Positions 46,500-55,682 of a stretch of DNA of 64,000 nt are shown piece by piece (the first letter of the stretch is position 1; each line of letters opens with the position of its first letter). The DNA comes from Rhizobiaceae bacterium (GTDB lineage Bacteria; Pseudomonadota; Alphaproteobacteria; Rhizobiales; Rhizobiaceae). Below the pieces are notes generated by a model. That model was not told the origin of the DNA, ran no database searches, and worked only from the letters and a program-made list of their open reading frames with translations. Position numbers and translations under genes: made by a program. The stretch lies in assembly GCA_019635795.1 (NCBI GenBank), contig JAHBYV010000016.1, forward strand, positions 1 through 64,000, read 5' to 3'.

Positions 46500-47594
46500 G
46501 TGGCGATTGAAACAATGAGCGCTGGCGCGCCGGTCGAGACAAACCGCACTGCCGCAGGCGACAGGACTAGGCGCGCGCGCCTGGCGATTCTTCTTCTTGC
46601 GATCCTTCTGCTGGCAACAATGCTGCTTAGCCTTGCATCCGGGGCCTCTGGTGCTTCAGCGCTGGTCATTCTGCGTGACCTGTTCGGCCAGGCTGATGCC
46701 GAAGCCTTGCGTGACCGAATTATCATTTATGACATTCGTCTCCCGCGGCTGCTGCTTGGCGCGTTGGTGGGCGCAGCGCTTGCTGTTTCGGGAGCCGTGA
46801 TGCAGGGATTGTTCCGCAATCCGCTCGCCGACCCTGGGCTCGTTGGCGTTTCGTCCGGTGCCAGCCTCGGGGCTGTCGCAATGATCGTGCTTGGGCCGAC
46901 AATGTTCGGTTCCTTCAACGCGACATTGGGGCCGCTTGCATTGCCGGTCATGGCATTTTTGGGCGGCTTGATAACTACCTTTGTGCTGTATCAGGTTGCC
47001 ACAAGACAGGGGCGCACCTCCGTCGCCACAATGCTGCTGGCAGGAATTGCGCTCGGCGCACTTGCCATGGCGGTTACAGGCGTCATGATCTTCATAGCCG
47101 ATGACCGGCAGCTTAGAGACCTGACATTCTGGTCCCTTGGATCACTTGCTGGCGCAACCTGGTCAAAGATTTATGTGGTTGGCCCGATAATTCTGGCTTC
47201 GCTCGCCATAAGCCCGTTTTTGGCACGGGGGCTGAATGCTCTGGCGTTGGGCGAACCGACGGCTCATCACATGGGGATTCCGGTTCAGAAGCTGAAATAT
47301 GCGGCAATCGTTTCTGTCGCGGCGGCAGTAGGCGCGGCGGTGGCGGTCAGCGGCGGCATCGGCTTCGTCGGTATCGTCGTGGCGCATATGCTGCGGCTGG
47401 CCATTGGGCCGGACAACCGGTATTTGCTGCCAGCTTCGGCTCTTTTGGGCGCAAGCCTGCTATTGCTCGCTGATGCTATTGCTCGCACCATAGTCGCGCC
47501 CGCCGAATTGCCAATCGGCATTGTGACAGCGCTGGCCGGCGCGCCATTCTTCCTCTGGATATTGCTGCGCAAGCGCGGCTTGCTGGATTTGTGA
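46500..47594 (+). CDS. hmuU: Haem ABC transporter permease HmuU
   Basis: The 364-residue FecCD-type permease has the conserved IYDIRLPRLLLGALVGAALA, GAVMQGLFRNPLADPGLVG and GFVGIVVAHMLRL motifs; about ten membrane helices are expected. The GTG at 46500 and ATG at 46515 are both possible starts and neither has a strong ribosome site. It overlaps the hmuV region at its stop. Confidence 0.94.
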   Translation: MAIETMSAGAPVETNRTAAGDRTRRARLAILLLAILLLATMLLSLASGASGASALVILRDLFGQADAEALRDRIIIYDIRLPRLLLGALVGAALAVSGAVMQGLFRNPLADPGLVGVSSGASLGAVAMIVLGPTMFGSFNATLGPLALPVMAFLGGLITTFVLYQVATRQGRTSVATMLLAGIALGALAMAVTGVMIFIADDRQLRDLTFWSLGSLAGATWSKIYVVGPIILASLAISPFLARGLNALALGEPTAHHMGIPVQKLKYAAIVSVAAAVGAAVAVSGGIGFVGIVVAHMLRLAIGPDNRYLLPASALLGASLLLLADAIARTIVAPAELPIGIVTALAGAPFFLWILLRKRGLLDL

Positions 47595-47596
47595 CA

Positions 47597-48388
47597 ATGA
47601 TCAGGCTTGATGATGTCTCGGTTGCTATCGGCAAGCGAACCATTCTTGGCGGTGTGACCTTTGAAGCAGCGCCGCGAGGTCTGACGGTAATCGTTGGCCC
47701 GAATGGTTCTGGCAAAACAACATTGATGAAGGCGATGTCTGGTGAAATGGCCTATGGCGGCTCCATCACCATGAACGGCTATGAAGTCTCAAAAGCCGAG
47801 TCTGCCAGACAGGCGCTCATGCGCGCGGTCCTGCCTCAGGCCACTGCGCTTTCATTTCCCTTCACCGTGCGCGAGATCGTCAATCTCGGCGTGCTTTCAG
47901 GACGCAGTGGTGTCAGGGGCGGGTTTGGCTTTGATCTTGTCGAACAAGCGCTGGCCGCCGTCGATCTGCAAGGCTTTTCGGGAAGGTTCTATCAGGAACT
48001 GTCCGGCGGCGAGCAGCAGCGTGTTCAGCTTGCGCGTGTCCTGTGTCAGGTATGGGAGCCGGTTCTGGACGGGCAGCCTCGCTATCTGTTTCTGGATGAG
48101 CCAGTGTCCAGCCTCGACATCAAGCACCAGCTTGCGATCATGGAAACGGCACGAGGCTTCGCCGACCGTGGCGGCGGTGTTATCGCAATATTGCACGATC
48201 TCAACCTCGCTGCGATGTATGCTGACAATATCATAGTTCTCGCGCGCGGGCGCATGGTTGCGGCTGGATCGCCACGGCAGGTTATCCGCGATAGCGTGAT
48301 TGCCACCGCGTTTGAATGCAACCTTGGGGTTGGGAAAACGCCGAGCGGAGGAGCACCTTTCGTTCTGCCGCAATCTTTTTCCCCTTGA
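47597..48388 (+). CDS. hmuV: Haem ABC transporter ATPase HmuV
   Basis: The 263-residue ATPase drives haem import through HmuU. It has Walker A GPNGSGKTT, signature LSGGEQQR, Walker B YLFLDEPVSSLD and the switch LHDLNLA. The ATG at 47597 lies two bases after the hmuU stop; a GTG at 47591 is an alternative that overlaps hmuU by four bases. Confidence 0.95.
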   Translation: MIRLDDVSVAIGKRTILGGVTFEAAPRGLTVIVGPNGSGKTTLMKAMSGEMAYGGSITMNGYEVSKAESARQALMRAVLPQATALSFPFTVREIVNLGVLSGRSGVRGGFGFDLVEQALAAVDLQGFSGRFYQELSGGEQQRVQLARVLCQVWEPVLDGQPRYLFLDEPVSSLDIKHQLAIMETARGFADRGGGVIAILHDLNLAAMYADNIIVLARGRMVAAGSPRQVIRDSVIATAFECNLGVGKTPSGGAPFVLPQSFSP

Positions 48389-48419
48389 GCGGCGCGCGCA
48401 TTCGGCCCACAAAGTTGGT

Positions 48420-49472
48420 ATGCGCAAGACAATTGAATTTATCGAAGGAGACACGGAAGGCGTCTCCTATTCCTTTCCGGTCTACGTTTTCGAAGGCGGA
48501 CCGACCGGCCCCACCGCTTATCTGCAAGCCGCGCTGCATGGCGGTGAACTTCCCGGGGTGGTCGCTCTCGATGCGTTGATGCCGCTATTGCGGCAGGCAG
48601 ATATTGAAGGCCGCATTCGTGGGAAGATCACGGTGGTTCCTTCGGCTAACCCCATAGCGCGGGCGCAATATCAGGCGCATGAGTTGATGGGACGATTCCA
48701 TTTCCGGACACTGACGAATTTCAATCGGGATTTTCCGCTGTTGTCGTCACCCGGCGACGACCCATATGCATTGCTTGAAGAAAACAGCGCGGACCAGCGC
48801 CTCAAGGCCAGACTTCTCGCCCTGTCCATGGGGCACGACATCGTTCTCGATCTGCACTGCGATGATGAAAGCTTGCCTTATCTTTATGTTCCAAAGGTAT
48901 TGTGGCCGTTCATGCGCGATTGTGCTGGCGCGATGAATATGGACGCTGTCCTTCTGTGGGACGGTGATTGCGGCGCTGCATTCGATCAGGCGTCAATTGA
49001 TCCTTATCTTGGTGCACCCGCAAGCTTGGCACGCTTCAATAAGCGGATTGTTTCCACGGTGGAATATCGTGGTTTGGCGGATGTGGATGCAAATATCGCA
49101 CAGCATGATGCGAGAGGGCTTTATCGCGTTCTGGTTATGCGCGGCGTAATTGAAGATGAGAAATTGCCGCCGCCAAACCAGTTCAGCGGCCTCGCTGCAC
49201 CGGTCGAGAATGTTGAAATGGTGCGCGCGCCGTGCGCTGGAGCCTTGCTCTATCACGTCAAGCCCGGTGACCGGGTGGAAGAAGGGCAGAGACTCGTTAC
49301 GATTGTTCAGATGCCAGGTGAGATGGATGGGCGAACAGAGGTCTTTGCGCCGCAGTCGGGCCTGATCCTTACCCGTCGCCACCACCGTGCGACGACCAAA
49401 GGCGATGACTTGCTGAAACTTGTGGGTGCGCACCCCAGCGCGACCCATAAGCCGGGTGCGTTAGAGGACTGA
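48420..49472 (+). CDS. Succinylglutamate desuccinylase/aspartoacylase family zinc hydrolase
   Basis: The 350-residue product has the M14-like zinc ligands of the AstE/ASPA family: His and Glu in ALHGGELPG and His in LDLHCDD. The C-terminal domain (CAGALLYHVKPGDRVEEGQ, FAPQSGLIL) resembles a lipoyl-like barrel-sandwich fold, as in the longer aspartoacylase-type members. Substrate is unknown. It starts 31 bases after hmuV on the same strand with no terminator seen, so it may be read through from the haem operon. It is followed by the trp leader. Confidence 0.85.
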   Translation: MRKTIEFIEGDTEGVSYSFPVYVFEGGPTGPTAYLQAALHGGELPGVVALDALMPLLRQADIEGRIRGKITVVPSANPIARAQYQAHELMGRFHFRTLTNFNRDFPLLSSPGDDPYALLEENSADQRLKARLLALSMGHDIVLDLHCDDESLPYLYVPKVLWPFMRDCAGAMNMDAVLLWDGDCGAAFDQASIDPYLGAPASLARFNKRIVSTVEYRGLADVDANIAQHDARGLYRVLVMRGVIEDEKLPPPNQFSGLAAPVENVEMVRAPCAGALLYHVKPGDRVEEGQRLVTIVQMPGEMDGRTEVFAPQSGLILTRRHHRATTKGDDLLKLVGAHPSATHKPGALED

Positions 49473-49549
49473 GAAGCCAGCTTTCAGGCGACCGCTCGGT
49501 CTGTGAGAAATTGTTGCAGAGCAATGCAATCGCGGCTATGGAAGCAAGC

Positions 49550-49594
49550 ATGAATATGAAGTCGATCGCAACTGCGTGGTGGTGGGGCTGTTAA
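49550..49594 (+). CDS. trpL: trp leader peptide TrpL
   Basis: A 14-codon peptide, MNMKSIATAWWWGC, contains three consecutive Trp codons (49577-49585). GGAAG precedes the ATG; an in-frame ATG at 49538 would add four residues. Starvation for charged tRNA-Trp would stall a ribosome on the Trp codons and let transcription continue into trpE(G). Leaders with a WWW run are known before trpE(G) in Sinorhizobium. Confidence 0.93.
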   Translation: MNMKSIATAWWWGC

Positions 49595-49595
49595 A

Positions 49596-49669
49596 GCGGC
49601 CTGCGATGACGCGCGTGCGTGAATATGTGGTGGCCGCAACGGATAATCCGGGCGGCCATTTGCTTTATT
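49596..49669 (+). promoter_or_regulatory. trp attenuator (antiterminator/terminator)
   Basis: The terminator stem is TGGCCGC (49631-49637) with GCGGCCA (49652-49658), continued inside by CGGAT/ATCCG, and followed by TTTGCTTTATT. The segment GCGGCC just after the leader stop (49596-49601) can pair instead with GGCCGC (49632-49637). That pairing would be the antiterminator and excludes the terminator. This is classical transcription attenuation. Confidence 0.9.
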
Positions 49670-49707
49670 GGTAGCCAGGGTTCCTTGCCTGATTGTTGGA
49701 GACAGGA

Positions 49708-51897
49708 ATGACATTGGAAATTCTGGACAACGGCGCGGAGCGATTTCGAACCGAAGGCGGCGTGTCCATCACGCGCAAGCGACGCACCACGCCTTATGAA
49801 GGTGCAATCGAAGCTTATGTTGATGGGCTGAACAGCCGTCGCGGCGCGGTGTTTTCCTCAAATTACGAATATCCGGGTCGCTATACGCGCTGGGACACGG
49901 CCATCATTGATCCGCCGCTGGTGGTGACGGCGCGTGGCCGCGTCATGCATATTGAGGCGCTGAACAATCGTGGCCGGCCGTTGCTGGAGATCGTTCACAA
50001 GGCGCTTTCCGGGCTGACGCAAGCAAAGGTGGCTCGGCGCGGCGATAGCGTGATCCGCATAGATATTGCCGAGCCGGGCAGGGTATATACGGAAGAGGAG
50101 CGTTCACGCGCGCCGTCTGTATTCACGGTCCTTCGCGCGATCACGGCACTTTTCCGCACGCAGGACGATGCCACATTGGGCCTTTATGGCGCGTTCGGGT
50201 ACGATCTGGCATTCCAGTTCGACCCGGTTGAGTTGCATCTGGAGCGCCCTGAAGATCAGCGTGATCTGGTGCTGTTTTTGCCCGATGAAGTGCTGGTGGT
50301 AGATCACTACTCAACCAGAGCCTGGATCGACAGCTATGATTTTGCCTTCGCGGGCGCTTCCACCGAAGGTTTGTCGCGCGATACACAAGAGCAGCCGTTC
50401 AAAGTGTCTGACAGGATTCCGCCGAGGGGCGATCATGAGCCGGGAGAATATGCCGCGCTTGTGCGCGACGCGATGGACAGTTTCAAGCGGGGCGACCTGT
50501 TTGAGGTTGTTCCGGGGCAGATGTTCTATGAGCGTTGCGAAACCCAGCCCTCGGAAATTTCGCGCAAGCTGAAATCCATCAACCCATCCCCATATTCCTT
50601 TTTCATAAATCTGGGGGATGGCGAGTATCTGATCGGCGCATCGCCGGAAATGTTTGTGAGGGTCAATGGCCGCCGCGTCGAAACCTGCCCGATTTCCGGC
50701 ACGATCAAGCGCGGTGATGACGCCATCTCCGATTCCGAACAGATTCTGAAGCTTCTCAACTCCAAGAAGGATGAGTCGGAACTGACGATGTGTTCCGACG
50801 TTGACCGCAACGATAAAAGCCGTGTTTGTGAGCCGGGTTCCGTGCGCGTGATTGGCCGCCGCCAGATCGAGATGTATTCCAGGCTGATCCACACAGTCGA
50901 TCATATTGAAGGTCGTCTGCGCGAAGGAATGGATGCTTTCGATGCCTTCCTGTCTCATGCGTGGGCGGTGACCGTCACTGGCGCACCGAAGCTCTGGGCC
51001 ATGCGGTTCATCGAGAAGCATGAAAAAAGCCCGCGCGCCTGGTATGGCGGGGCGGTCGGCATGGTCAACTTCAATGGCGACATGAACACCGGCCTGACCT
51101 TGCGAACCATACGCATCAAGGACGGGATTGCCGAGGTGCGGGCAGGAGCAACGCTGCTGTTTGATTCCAATCCTGAGGAAGAAGAAGCTGAAACCGAACT
51201 GAAGGCCTCTGCCATGCTTTCCGCAATACGCGAAGCCAAGACAGCAAATGCCAGCAATGCGGAGCGTCAGACCGCCCGGGTCGGCGAGGGCGTGAACATC
51301 CTGCTCGTCGATCACGAAGATTCCTTCGTTCACACGCTGGCGAACTACTTCCGCCAGACAGGCGCAAATGTTTCGACGGTCCGCTCGCCGGTGCCGGAGG
51401 AGATATTTGACAGGTTGCAACCCGACCTTGTTGTGTTGTCACCGGGACCGGGTTCACCAAAGGATTTTGATTGCGCTGCAACGATCAGCAAGGCCCGTAA
51501 GCGCGATCTGCCGATCTTCGGCGTTTGCCTTGGATTGCAAGCTTTGGCGGAAGCCTATGGTGGCGAACTGCGACACCTGCATGTGCCGATGCACGGCAAG
51601 CCCTCGCGCATAAGGGTTTCAAAACCCGGCGTAATTTTCTCCGGTTTGCCGAAGGAGGTGACGGTCGGGCGCTATCATTCGATCTTTGCCGACCCAGTTC
51701 GGTTACCCGACGAGTTCGTTGTGACCGCCGAGACCGAAGACGGCATTATAATGGCGTTTGAACACAAGAAAGAGCGTGTCGCGGCCGTGCAATTCCATCC
51801 CGAATCGATCATGACCCTCGGACAAAATGCGGGAATGCGCATGATCGAGAACGTGGTCGCGCATCTGCCGCGCAAGGCAAAGGAAAAGGCCGCCTGA
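49708..51897 (+). CDS. trpEG: Fused anthranilate synthase TrpE(G)
   Basis: The 729-residue fusion makes anthranilate from chorismate and glutamine. The N-terminal TrpE part (to ~residue 510) has [31 protein letters not shown]-type chorismate-site motifs and [17 protein letters not shown]. The C-terminal TrpG amidotransferase (~residues 530-720) has the nucleophile in FGVCLGLQA and His-Glu in FHPESI. The single-chain form is typical of rhizobia and Brucella. GGAGACAGG lies before the ATG. Expression is set by the trpL attenuator upstream. Confidence 0.96.
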   Translation: MTLEILDNGAERFRTEGGVSITRKRRTTPYEGAIEAYVDGLNSRRGAVFSSNYEYPGRYTRWDTAIIDPPLVVTARGRVMHIEALNNRGRPLLEIVHKALSGLTQAKVARRGDSVIRIDIAEPGRVYTEEERSRAPSVFTVLRAITALFRTQDDATLGLYGAFGYDLAFQFDPVELHLERPEDQRDLVLFLPDEVLVVDHYSTRAWIDSYDFAFAGASTEGLSRDTQEQPFKVSDRIPPRGDHEPGEYAALVRDAMDSFKRGDLFEVVPGQMFYERCETQPSEISRKLKSINPSPYSFFINLGDGEYLIGASPEMFVRVNGRRVETCPISGTIKRGDDAISDSEQILKLLNSKKDESELTMCSDVDRNDKSRVCEPGSVRVIGRRQIEMYSRLIHTVDHIEGRLREGMDAFDAFLSHAWAVTVTGAPKLWAMRFIEKHEKSPRAWYGGAVGMVNFNGDMNTGLTLRTIRIKDGIAEVRAGATLLFDSNPEEEEAETELKASAMLSAIREAKTANASNAERQTARVGEGVNILLVDHEDSFVHTLANYFRQTGANVSTVRSPVPEEIFDRLQPDLVVLSPGPGSPKDFDCAATISKARKRDLPIFGVCLGLQALAEAYGGELRHLHVPMHGKPSRIRVSKPGVIFSGLPKEVTVGRYHSIFADPVRLPDEFVVTAETEDGIIMAFEHKKERVAAVQFHPESIMTLGQNAGMRMIENVVAHLPRKAKEKAA

Positions 51898-51936
51898 GGC
51901 GGCTTACTCCAATTATATTGCGTACCGGAGAGTAAT

Positions 51937-52845
51937 ATGGCTGCCAGCTCCAAAGTGACAGCTTTGGCAATGTGGACGATACCCATTGCGGTGTTGGTGT
52001 TCGCCCTGAAGCTTGGGGCGTGGTGGCTCACAGGGTCCGTTGCACTTTACTCGGATGCACTTGAATCAATCGTGAACGTCATTGCAGCCGGCGCCGCATT
52101 TTGGGCCATTCGGGTGAGCCATAAGCCGGCGGACAGGGATCATCAGCACGGGCACCACAAGGCGGAGTATTTCTCGGCAGTTCTCGAAGGCGTGCTGATC
52201 GTCGTGGCGGCGCTGCTCATTCTCAATGAGGTCTGGAATGTCTGGCGTCAGCCGCATCCGTTGGAGGAGCCCGGAATAGGTCTGGGAGTGAACATAGCTG
52301 CTTCTGTGGTCAATGTTATCTGGGCATCCATATTGGTTTCTGTTGGCAGAAAAGAGCGCTCACCCGCGCTTGTTGCCGACGGCAAACACATAATGACCGA
52401 CGTGATTACCTCGGTTGGTGTGGTAATCGGCTTGCTCGGCGCTATCGCAACCGGCTGGTATTGGCTCGACCCGGCATTGGCGGCAATTGTCGCTGTCAAC
52501 ATTCTCTATCAAGGCTGGCAGGTAATCAGCTCGTCGCTGGGCGGCCTGATGGACAGGGCCGTAGAGCCGGACGAGGCAATGCAAATCCGTGACATTATCT
52601 CGGCCAATTCCAAAGGTGCGCTTGAGGTGCACGATCTCAAGACGCGCATTGCTGGCCGCGCGACGTTCATTGAATTTCATCTGGTCGTGGAAGCACGCAT
52701 GTCTGTCGGCGAAAGTCATGTGATTTGTGATCGTATAGAGGAAGCGCTGAAAGCGGAGATTCCAAGTGTGCGCGTGACAATTCACGTTGAGCCGGAGGAT
52801 GAGGCCAAGCTGCCGAAGGGAACCGTTGCGGTCCCGTTTGCATAA
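51937..52845 (+). CDS. Cation diffusion facilitator family metal transporter
   Basis: The 302-residue protein has six predicted membrane helices and a C-terminal cytoplasmic domain (VHDLKTRIAGRATFIEFHLVV) typical of CDF proteins, which export divalent metals by proton antiport. Membrane motifs are YSDALESIVNVI in helix 2 and ADGKHIMTDVITS in helix 5, with a His-rich loop (HQHGHHKAEYFSAV). The helix 2 pattern is not the standard HxxxD or DxxxD, so metal choice is unclear. GGAGAG precedes the ATG. Confidence 0.9.
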   Translation: MAASSKVTALAMWTIPIAVLVFALKLGAWWLTGSVALYSDALESIVNVIAAGAAFWAIRVSHKPADRDHQHGHHKAEYFSAVLEGVLIVVAALLILNEVWNVWRQPHPLEEPGIGLGVNIAASVVNVIWASILVSVGRKERSPALVADGKHIMTDVITSVGVVIGLLGAIATGWYWLDPALAAIVAVNILYQGWQVISSSLGGLMDRAVEPDEAMQIRDIISANSKGALEVHDLKTRIAGRATFIEFHLVVEARMSVGESHVICDRIEEALKAEIPSVRVTIHVEPEDEAKLPKGTVAVPFA

Positions 52846-52896
52846 GTTTTGCAATTGCTCTTGTTAAGCAGCGCTGTCTCGGTTATGACGCTGCCC

Positions 52897-53016
52897 ATGT
52901 CATATATCGATGCAAAGAACCAGTCGCGCCCAGCCGCATTCGCGGTTGAGACCGTGCGCGCTCTTGCATCCGCATTGCTTCTCCTCGGCCTTAGCGGCGA
53001 TCGCCGGGCTCGTTGA
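52897..53016 (+). CDS. Candidate leuA leader peptide (Leu-rich)
   Basis: A 39-codon frame contains ALLLLGL near its end, with four consecutive Leu codons at 52975-52986 and a fifth at 52990-52992. It ends at a TGA (53014-53016) within the loop of a terminator hairpin ahead of leuA. A start at 52885 or an internal GTG at 52954 is also possible; none has a strong ribosome site. The Leu run plus terminator before leuA points to attenuation by leucine. Confidence 0.65.
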   Translation: MSYIDAKNQSRPAAFAVETVRALASALLLLGLSGDRRAR

Positions 53017-53039
53017 AGGAGCGCCCGGCGGTCGATTTT
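52998..53039 (+). terminator. Attenuator hairpin in the leuA leader
   Basis: The arm CGATCGCCGGGC (52998-53009) pairs with GCCCGGCGGTCG (53023-53034), twelve base pairs with one G-T wobble, followed by ATTTT. It lies 104 bases before leuA and overlaps the end of the Leu-rich leader peptide. Confidence 0.75.
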
Positions 53040-53143
53040 CCGCCCTGTGCGCCAGCTCCTTGTCAGCACCTGTTTTAAACCTGATTTAATTTGGCGTTAG
53101 CGAGCCGGTCGTGTACTACCTCCGCGCGCCGGGAGAAGTTGAA

Positions 53144-54862
53144 ATGAACGCACCTCAAACCATTCGCGCCACTGCGACTGTCGTCAAAGGCATGCCCAGT
53201 GCAGCGCGCAAATATGAACCTTATCCGCAGGTGGGATTGAAAGATCGCACATGGCCCGACAAGCGCATTGAAAAAGCGCCTGTGTGGTGCTCCGTGGATT
53301 TGCGTGACGGCAATCAGGCGCTGGTTGACCCAATGGGGCAGGAGCGCAAGGCGCGCATGTTCCAGTTGCTGCTGGACATGGGCTTTCGCGAAATTGAGAT
53401 AGGGTTTCCTTCAGCCTCGCAGACGGACTTCGACTTTGCCCGCTGGTGTATCGAGGAAGGCAATGTCCCGGACCACGTGGACTTGCAGGTTCTGGTGCAG
53501 TGCCGCCCTGAATTGATTACGCGCACTTTCGAGGCACTTGAGGGTGCAAAGACGCCGATCGTCCATTTTTACAATTCGACCAGCGAATTGCAGCGCCGCG
53601 TGGTGTTCGAAAAGGATGTACGCGGGATCAAGGCGATTGCTACAGACGCTGCAAAAATGATTACTGACATGGCGGCCAAGGCTGGCGGTGGCTACCGGCT
53701 ACAATATTCCCCTGAGAGCTTTACGGGCACTGAACTCGAAGTTGCATTGGAAATCTGCAATGCGGTCTCTGAAATTGTGAAGCCGACGCCCGAAAACAAG
53801 CTGATCATCAATTTGCCCGCCACAGTCGAGATGTCGACCCCGAACATTTATGCAGACCAGATAGAATGGATGTGTCGCCAGATTGATAATCGGGAAAACA
53901 TCATCATTTCCTTGCATCCGCATAATGACCGCGGAACCGGTGTCGCCGCAACAGAACTGGGCTTGATGGCTGGTGCGGACCGCGTTGAAGGCACGCTGTT
54001 CGGAAATGGTGAGCGCACGGGCAATGTGGATATAGTCAATCTGGCGCTGAACATGTTCACGCAAGGCGTCGATCCTGAGCTGGATTGCTCGGATATCCCG
54101 CGCATGAAGGCGGTTTACGAATATTCCAACCAGTTGCGCATTCCTGAGCGTCACCCGTATGTGGGCGAGCTGGTCTACACAGCTTTCTCAGGCTCGCACC
54201 AGGATGCCATTAATAAGGGCATGAAAGCGCTGGCCAAGGCGAACAAGGAATTGTGGGAAGTCCCATATTTGCCCATCGACCCGCAAGACGTTGGACGGAC
54301 CTATGAAGCGATCATTCGTATCAATTCGCAGTCCGGGAAGGGCGGCATAGCCTATGTTCTGCAAGCCGATTATGGTCTCAACCTGCCGCGCAACTTGCAG
54401 ATCGAATTCTCCAAAGACATTCAGCACATCACCGATGTTGAGGGGAAAGAGGTTTCTTCAAAGCGGATCCACGAGCGGTTTATGGAAGTCTATGTGGACC
54501 AGCCCGGCGCGCGGTTGAAGTTCGTCGATCACACCACTTTCCCTGATCCTGCGGTGAAGGGAAGGCGCAATCTGGAAGCAACGGTGATCGACAACGGCAA
54601 GGAGGTCACGATCGCGGGGTCGGGAACCGGCCCGATTGACGGCTTCATTGATGCGCTTTCGCGCCATATCGGCATACCCATGTCGGTGCTTGATTACTCG
54701 GAGCACTCCATGCAGCAGGGCTCAAACGCTGCCGCAATCAGCTATGTGGAAGTCGAGCATGATAGCAAGCGCACCTTCGGCGTGGGCGTGAACACCAACA
54801 TCGTTGCCGCCTCTCTGGAAGCGATCGTATCGGCTGCAAATCGCATATTGGCCGCTGCATGA
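53144..54862 (+). CDS. leuA: 2-isopropylmalate synthase
   Basis: LeuA condenses acetyl-CoA with 2-oxoisovalerate, the first committed step of leucine synthesis. The 572-residue product is of the longer LeuA2 type (start AARKYEPYPQVGLKDRTWPD). It has the metal-site motif SVDLRDGNQAL, the second motif SLHPHNDRGTG, FGNGERTGN, and a C-terminal regulatory domain with likely leucine feedback. GGGAGAAG precedes the ATG at 53144. The downstream hydrolase gene overlaps by four bases. Confidence 0.95.
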   Translation: MNAPQTIRATATVVKGMPSAARKYEPYPQVGLKDRTWPDKRIEKAPVWCSVDLRDGNQALVDPMGQERKARMFQLLLDMGFREIEIGFPSASQTDFDFARWCIEEGNVPDHVDLQVLVQCRPELITRTFEALEGAKTPIVHFYNSTSELQRRVVFEKDVRGIKAIATDAAKMITDMAAKAGGGYRLQYSPESFTGTELEVALEICNAVSEIVKPTPENKLIINLPATVEMSTPNIYADQIEWMCRQIDNRENIIISLHPHNDRGTGVAATELGLMAGADRVEGTLFGNGERTGNVDIVNLALNMFTQGVDPELDCSDIPRMKAVYEYSNQLRIPERHPYVGELVYTAFSGSHQDAINKGMKALAKANKELWEVPYLPIDPQDVGRTYEAIIRINSQSGKGGIAYVLQADYGLNLPRNLQIEFSKDIQHITDVEGKEVSSKRIHERFMEVYVDQPGARLKFVDHTTFPDPAVKGRRNLEATVIDNGKEVTIAGSGTGPIDGFIDALSRHIGIPMSVLDYSEHSMQQGSNAAAISYVEVEHDSKRTFGVGVNTNIVAASLEAIVSAANRILAAA

Positions 54863-55611
54863 GCGGGCTTGGTGCGGAAATCAGAACCGGCAGCGGGACG
54901 CCAATCGTCCTGCTGCACGGCTTTGGTTCTTCAAACCAGACCTGGCTGCCAATCATTGAGAAGCTGATTGGCCGACCAATTGTCGCCTATGATCTGCCCG
55001 GACATGCGGGCTCACTGCAATACCCCAACGCTGGTTCGCCGGGAACGGCCGCAAAGGCAATCATCGCGGATTTGAACGAACGCGGAATCGAAAAGGCGCA
55101 TATTGCCGGGCATTCGATGGGCGGGGCAATTGCAACGCTTATTGCACTCATGAATCCGGGGCTTGTGGCAAGCCTCACGCTTCTTTCGCCCGGTGGCTAT
55201 GGCGAGCAGATCAACGCCCCGTTGCTCCGTCGATACGCAAGCGCAGTCCAGGCCGAAGATATAGCTGACTGTCTGAAGAGTATGTCCGGGCCTGATGCTG
55301 CCATCGACCCTTCTGTTGCCGAGGAAATGGCCCGGATGCGGCAGGCACAGGGTCAGATCGAAATGCTTGAGAAGATCGTTGGGATTATAGCCCGCGATGG
55401 CAAGCAGGGCGTTATACCAGCTGATGGCATTGCAGGAATAAACGTGCCCGTCGCGGTGCTGTGGGGCACGCACGATACAGTTCTGCCGGTGGAGCAGATG
55501 GCTTCGATGCCGTCCGGGTGGAAGAAGATTTCCATCGAGCGGGCCGGTCATATGCTTGTTGACGAGGTGCCTGAAGCTGTGACTAACCGGCTGTTGGCGC
55601 TAGCCCAATAG
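54859..55611 (+). CDS. Alpha/beta hydrolase
   Basis: The 250-residue product has the oxyanion stretch VLLHGFGSSNQTW, the nucleophile elbow GHSMGG, the acid in LWGTHDTVLP and the His in RAGHMLVDE, a complete Ser-Asp-His triad. It overlaps leuA by ATGA, so the two are coupled, but nothing in leucine synthesis calls for this enzyme. Substrate unknown. Confidence 0.88.
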   Translation: MSGLGAEIRTGSGTPIVLLHGFGSSNQTWLPIIEKLIGRPIVAYDLPGHAGSLQYPNAGSPGTAAKAIIADLNERGIEKAHIAGHSMGGAIATLIALMNPGLVASLTLLSPGGYGEQINAPLLRRYASAVQAEDIADCLKSMSGPDAAIDPSVAEEMARMRQAQGQIEMLEKIVGIIARDGKQGVIPADGIAGINVPVAVLWGTHDTVLPVEQMASMPSGWKKISIERAGHMLVDEVPEAVTNRLLALAQ

Positions 55612-55682
55612 ACTCAGGTGCATTTCACCAGAAGCTATGTTAACGTTTTGTTCACTATAGCATCGGTGGCCGAGTGCGTTGA

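Noticed and set aside
50311-51420. 369-codon minus-strand frame
   Set aside because: It lies wholly antisense to trpE(G), whose protein is unmistakable; it is open only because of GC-biased codon use.
51889-51903. Hairpin GCCGCC-TGA-GGCGGC around the trpE(G) stop
   Set aside because: Short stem with no T-run after it; could be chance in the GC-rich end of the gene, so not called a terminator.
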